DNA of 64,000 nt from Gymnothorax reevesii (lineage: Eukaryota > Chordata > Actinopteri > Anguilliformes > Muraenidae): positions 18,077,911 through 18,141,910 of the forward strand of contig CM056578.1 in the NCBI GenBank assembly GCA_029721435.1. Direction: 5' to 3'. A program made the position numbers and the translations under genes. The notes beneath the pieces are model-generated. The model was not told the DNA's origin. It did no database searches and worked only from the letters and a program-made list of their open reading frames with translations. Every line of letters starts with the position of its first letter. The stretch's first letter is position 1. This document shows positions 59,704 to 64,000 of this stretch, in pieces.

Positions 59704-60075
59704 AATAAAGTGATTACAAAACCTTTTGATAGTCGGGGAATCAGAGACTGTCCATGTATTCTCTTTGTGCCAGCTACCATTTTACCACAAAATAGTATAC
59801 AACAGTGTAAACAAATTATAGTGGGCTAAAATTATTTATTTAAAATTAGCTATTTGATTTGATTACTTTTCCCATATTAAATGCAAATAAATCTTCTATC
59901 AGTACAAGTCTTTTCAAGCAGAACTACCAAGTAGATTGCGCTCGGCGCAATATACCTCCTCGGCGTGTCTTATCAAAGTGACGCTTTCGGTATCTCACAA
60001 AAGCTGTTTGTGAATTAGGGACCGGTCATCCAGGCTAAGATCATATTTATCTTGCTGCCCATAGTCATGCTAATG
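59704..60075. other. Non-coding sequence, nothing recognised
   Basis: A/T-rich with no exon or repeat structure visible. Confidence 0.4.
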
Positions 60076-60082
60076 GCAGAAT

Positions 60083-60106
60083 GATTGATTGATTGATTGA
60101 TTGATT
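60083..60106. repeat. (GATT)n microsatellite
   Basis: Six perfect GATT units. Confidence 0.95.
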
Positions 60107-60149
60107 AGTGAGTGATGCTCGAGCCTTTAAAGATAATTTTTTTAAATGA

Positions 60150-60306
60150 ATTTTTCCTTTATTTGATTGACAGTGGAGTGGGACAGGAAAATGAATGGGA
60201 GAAGACATGCGGCAAATGACCCGAGTCAGAATCGAGCCCGGGTCGCCACAGGAAGGACACCGCCTTTATAGAGTGCGCACTTAGACTGATGAGCTGCAGG
60301 GGCACC
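60150..60306 (-). mobile_element. tRNA-derived SINE
   Basis: In reverse complement the head reads GGTGCCCCTGCAGCTCATCA (A-box-like), then GGCTCGATTCTGACTCGG (B-box-like), followed by TTTGCCGCATGTCTTCTCCC, CCTGTCCCACTCCACTGTCA and an AATAAAGG end. This is the layout of a common fish tRNA-SINE. Its 5' end is at about 60306. Confidence 0.75.
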
Positions 60307-60309
60307 CCC

Positions 60310-60900
60310 GTGATACTCGAGTCTCATGGCAATACTCTTTCCTAAGCTTTGCTTATCCAGGAGTAGCTGAGAACCAGAGCTATGACCTTGACATCAAATA
60401 GGCTTCAAGAGCCACCCAATATGGATAACCTGCTTAAATTTCAGGGCTGTCCCTACAATGGTTCCCCAGCTTGAGCGATACCAATCGATGGGAAGATAGA
60501 TGGACAGACAGATGGCAGAGGATACGCCTGTACCCTATTGGCAAGAATCGATGAGGAGGTAATGAACCAGAGGTTGACAGAAAGGTTTATTTATTGTAAT
60601 ACAATCTCGTACCTGCAATAACAGTGGCTTCTTTTATCCAAAAGATCCCAATCTTGTCTAGGTGTAAATATCACATCTCCCACCACAACCACGATTCCCA
60701 TCCATCTGTTGTAGATGGATTTCATTTTGATACTTGAGACTTTAATCTCGACCACTCACTAGTTCTGCTATTTAAACACGTATATTCAGTTCAGTTCAAT
60801 TCACCTTTGTTTGTATTATGCTTTTCGCAGACAGATTGTCACACCAATGCTTTACAGAGAAACTGGAACCCAGTTGTAGTGGGGTAGCCCATAATGTTAA
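60310..60900. other. Non-coding sequence, nothing recognised
   Basis: No exon, RNA gene or repeat with visible ends. Confidence 0.4.
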
Positions 60901-60933
60901 ATTAGTCCACACACACGCACGCAGGCATGCATG

Positions 60934-60960
60934 CACACACACACACACACACACACACAC
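60934..60960. repeat. (CA)n microsatellite
   Basis: About 13 CA units, preceded by an interrupted CA/GCATGC stretch from 60908. Open frames with His-Thr or Val-Cys repeats here are artefacts of it. Confidence 0.95.
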
Positions 60961-60984
60961 AATAAACTCTTTAATCCGTTGTTG

Positions 60985-61463
60985 CATGTGTCCAATATTT
61001 TGGACATAAGTTATGCGGGGTTTATTTTCTCTAGGCTCATAGATACCCTGAAAACAAAAAAAGTACATTTTACTGGACATTTCCAGGTAATAATTTCCTC
61101 AATAGGTACCTCTCTGATTACATGATCTACCAAAAACAATTACAATGGCTGCATCCACAAGTAAGAGGTAAGTTGACGAAAGTCAGAAATAGTCTTATCT
61201 TGCTCATGTTTTGATCAGACCTTTTTCTTTTGGGGGATAGAAATGCATTATATAGCACAAACTTAAAACACATAACCTGATGTAATGCACGTCTATTTGT
61301 TGGAATACATCTGAGTCTATGCTCTATCCAAAATATTGGACATTATGCATGCCAAGTAAATAGCTCCAGTGAGCAATGTCCACAATACATATAGATCATC
61401 ATGCATGTCAATAACCAGGTTTCTTCAACTTGACTTGACTCCACATGCATAATGTCCAAAATA
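60985..61463. repeat. Three copies of a TCCAATATTTTGGA / GCATAATGTCC motif
   Basis: TGTCCAATATTTTGGACA at 60989-61006, TCCAAAATATTGGACATTAT at 61327-61346 (opposite orientation) and CATGCATAATGTCCAAAATA at 61444-61463 are versions of one partly palindromic block. The last two form an inverted pair about 90 bases apart. Possibly a small MITE with one stray end. Confidence 0.55.
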
Positions 61464-61505
61464 ATGGACAGACAGACCATCCACTTGCACCCCTCACCCC
61501 CCACC

Positions 61506-61528
61506 CACACACACACACACACACACAG
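61506..61528. repeat. (CA)n microsatellite
   Basis: About 11 CA units, followed by a shorter CA run near 61531-61538. Confidence 0.9.
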
Positions 61529-61539
61529 AAACACACACA

Positions 61540-62210
61540 AAAAATATTGCACCAAATCCCAAGAAACGCATATATACATCAAAGGGTTAAAACGTTCAGA
61601 CATCCATGCAGTTGTGTCTGTAGCTGGCAAGGGTGAATGGCAAGGCAAGGGTGGGGTAAAACTGGATCAGAACCGGTTCTGGACAGCACGACAGCAGCAG
61701 CCAGTGACCAAATGTTGAGGGACATGGATTGGGTGGTCCATGGACTCGGTGTTGCGGAAAGAAAAGATTTTGGAAAAAGACACAAAAAAGGAAGTGAGAC
61801 ACGAGATAAATCTACTGCATACTAAATAAAATGCTTCCCTTTGTCAGGTGCTAGGTTACACTGCAGAATTATAACTCTGGAGTAACCAGTCAACGCTCCT
61901 CTGTCCACTTATTATAGAACAGAGGCCCTGCACTTACACCAGTCTGCTAGACCACATGGATTTACTTAAAGGGCTTTTAAAGCCGATTCCCATTGTTTTT
62001 CTTTATTGGCCAATCAACGAGCAGCACCTGCGCAAACAAACCAAAATAGAAGGATTATCTACGCATGTACACAAAACATTGGTTTATATGAATGAAATTG
62101 GTCATGTGACAATGCAAGATGTCAACAAAAGCAAGTGACTTGTTTGTAAACACTGGATCTGCAACGTCCCCTCTGAGAATCGACTTTAGATGCCCTTTAA
62201 CACGAGCCAC
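61540..62210. other. Non-coding sequence, nothing recognised
   Basis: No exon or repeat structure visible before the LINE that begins near 62215. Confidence 0.4.
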
Positions 62211-62214
62211 CATC

Positions 62215-63320
62215 AGTACCACGTGGACATTCCGAGTTACTAAGGAGACTTGGTGACTTGGACTGGCTCACTTCTGTATTTGATGATTTAAAGAATATAT
62301 GTATTCAACTAAATCTGTTCCAGCTAATTTCAGAGCCCATACACCCGGACTTAAAAGATCCAGGTAAATCTTCTCCAATTGATGTTATTAATACAAATAA
62401 CCCTCACAAGAACAATACTTGGCTGATGCAGTTTTTGCATGTGATCTTTGTGATTGTCGCATTGCATGTGTCAGAACAACAAAACTCCATAGGTTCAAGC
62501 CTTGTATGGTTAAAAAGAGACATTTTAAAAAGTTTGATGCTCAAGGCTTCGTACAAGACTGCATAATAGTGATTTTCATTGTGTCTCTGCTATTCCAGAA
62601 ACAGAGCTTGCACTTAAACTTTCTTCTCCTTTACATTTAACTCAGTGGCAGACATGTATGCTCTTTTAAAATTTCTGAGATTTAAGGACAGAGCGATTCC
62701 ATGGTATTCCTTGTAGCTCTCACAACTGTTCAGAGGCAGGAACAAAGCATGGGCTAAAGCTAGATCAACCCGCTTACCCCACAATTCGCTTTATTTTAGG
62801 CAGCTTAGAAACAAATGCACAGTATCAGTTAGAAAGGCAAAATCTGATTTTTATGTGAAAACCCTTGCAGATGCTGGTAGAAATCCAACACAATTCTGGG
62901 GAATGGTAAAACTGGAAAATTCAAGTTCCTCTCCTTCTCTTCCATCACAAGTTGTTTTTAATTCAAATTTGATTACTGGTAAAGTTGAAATCAGTAACAC
63001 ATTTAATCAGCATTTTGTTTCAGCAGGCTATCTTTTTGAGATGAACAAAGTAGCAGACCCAAGTTTCTCTGAGCTCAACAATGATAAGCAGTGCACCTCT
63101 GATCTGCCTGCCTGTCCTGTGCAACCTCTTATTTGTTGAATAATAATATTGGATTTTCTTTACGTTGCCTTTCAACTGAGGAAGTTCTTGAAGCTCTTAA
63201 TAAAAATAATGTAAAAATGTCCACAAGGGATGATTTGTTAGATCCGTACATTTTGAAACTCTTTGCCCCACTCATTGCCAAACCTCTGGCTCATATATTT
63301 AATATGTCTATTATGACAAG
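62215..63320 (+). pseudogene. L2/CR1-like LINE pol remnant, 5' part
   Basis: 5'-truncated. The order is an endonuclease end (LNLFQLISEPIHPDLKDPGK, then traces of an IDxIxTNNPHK block and a CVRTTKLHRFKP-like block), a linker (RKAKSDFYVKTLADAGRNP and FWGMVKLENSSSSPSLPS) and the RT start (STEEVLEALNKNN, DDLLDPYILKLFAPLI, AHIFNMSIMT). Several frameshifts separate the pieces. It is cut at 63320 by a solo LTR and continues after 63804. Confidence 0.85.
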
Positions 63321-63799
63321 TGTTATGGCCCCAATTTGTTATGACATATAAGACACCAAGGGATGACAGACAAAATTTATAAACTTAAACAGATTTAATT
63401 AAACAAATACTGACAACTAACCTACAACTTATACTACTGACCAAGATTGACATATACAAGAAAAAAAAATATTTGCAGTCCCTTGAGATGGGGTTGCTTG
63501 GTGATGTCCTGGGACAGGGAAATGCTCCAACACAGGCAAAAATCCACAAAAAAACTTCACAGGTCTTGAAAAGAGTGACAGGTCTGGTCAAATGTATCAT
63601 TCTCCTTGCAATTTCTCCCACTACTTTACTCTCTCATTGTTTTTATCTTTTGCAGCCCCCTCCCACCTTTTAGACTTTTTTTAAATTCTCTGGGAGTTTC
63701 CCCTCTCAGACATGCCCAGGACATGCCCAAACCTAGCTCCAGACTGGGCTTAACAAAAAAAGTCAATACTGTCATCTAGTGGCTTTTTTCCACATTACA
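63321..63799 (-). mobile_element. Solo LTR, 479 bp, copy 2, inserted in a LINE
   Basis: On the plus strand it begins TGTTATG and ends CATTACA, with CAAG duplicated at 63317-63320 and 63800-63803. It is the inverted counterpart of 32506-32984, with the same length and the same internal blocks (GGTCTGGTCAAATGTATC against GATACATTTGACCAGACC). The TATA position reads GATAAAAACA here, a weaker version. The LINE reading frame is interrupted exactly at this point. Confidence 0.92.
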
Positions 63800-63803
63800 C
63801 AAG

Positions 63804-64000
63804 CAACGTACCAAAAGTATGGAAGACTGCTAATGATCTTCCTTTATTTAAAGGGGGGGGGGCACAAGTAATTGAAATAATTACCATCCAATATCCAGGT
63901 TTTCTTGCCTGGCTAAGATTCTGGAGTCCCAAGTTGATTCTCAATTACAATCTTTTTTAACTGAAAATTGCAGTTTTGAATACTTACCAATCTGGTTTAA
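63804..64000 (+). pseudogene. L2/CR1-like LINE pol remnant, continuing past the window
   Basis: After the LTR the RT domain resumes with VPKVWKTANDLPLFKGGG, then (shifted) NNYHPISRFSCLAKILESQV and LQSFLTENCSFEYLPIWF. That is the region just before the RT catalytic core in this LINE group. A G run at 63857-63866 has caused a frameshift. It runs off the right edge of the window. Confidence 0.85.

Noticed and set aside
60934..61080. Frames with Cys-Val or His-Thr repeats
   Set aside because: Translation of (CA)n microsatellites.

Overview
The window is vertebrate nuclear DNA, almost certainly from a ray-finned (teleost) fish. Two multi-exon genes with GT-AG introns sit among many Tc1/mariner, hAT-like, Helitron-like, LINE, SINE and LTR remnants typical of fish genomes. 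The species cannot be fixed from the sequence. Nothing prokaryotic (operons, CRISPR, integrons) is present.

Layout. 1-15,480 holds an hnRNP H1-type gene on the minus strand: ten coding exons, 1,251 nt, 416 residues, start at 13785 and stop at 1642, with 3' UTR to the left and a CpG-rich promoter area with an NRF1-type site near 15.3 kb. 15.5-17.5 kb is a spacer. 17,480-23,260 holds a deoxycytidine kinase (dCK-family) gene on the plus strand: seven coding exons, 795 nt, 264 residues, with a compact promoter carrying a TCTCGCGAGA element. The genes are head to head. Both reading frames stay open across every splice junction, so both look functional.

23.3-64 kb shows no intact host gene and is a graveyard of mobile elements: a hAT-like element (24.3-24.9), three Tc1/mariner elements with decayed transposases plus a truncated one and a non-autonomous relative, a degenerate ~180-bp tandem array (30.7-31.7), two 479-bp solo LTRs in opposite orientation (32.5 and 63.3 kb), a 3.4-kb Tigger/pogo-like transposon with an intron-containing transposase gene and two copies of a GC-rich hairpin, a SINE nested in a SINE (38.8-39.3), a Ty3/gypsy pol remnant broken by a CR1-group LINE and a LINE fragment (40.3-46.0), three Helitron-like repeats, one split by a ~2.5-kb unidentified insertion (48.3-54.3), and a LINE split by a solo LTR (62.2-64.0).

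I did not find a convincing new molecular system. The most interesting points are the pairing of an hnRNP H gene with a diverged dCK gene (perhaps a dCK ohnolog), the orphan insertion at 50.7-53.2 kb, the Tigger-like element with a hairpin in its intron, and nested insertions whose target-site duplications can be read directly. Exon limits were read by eye from splice consensus and protein similarity remembered from the families; no alignment or database search was run.
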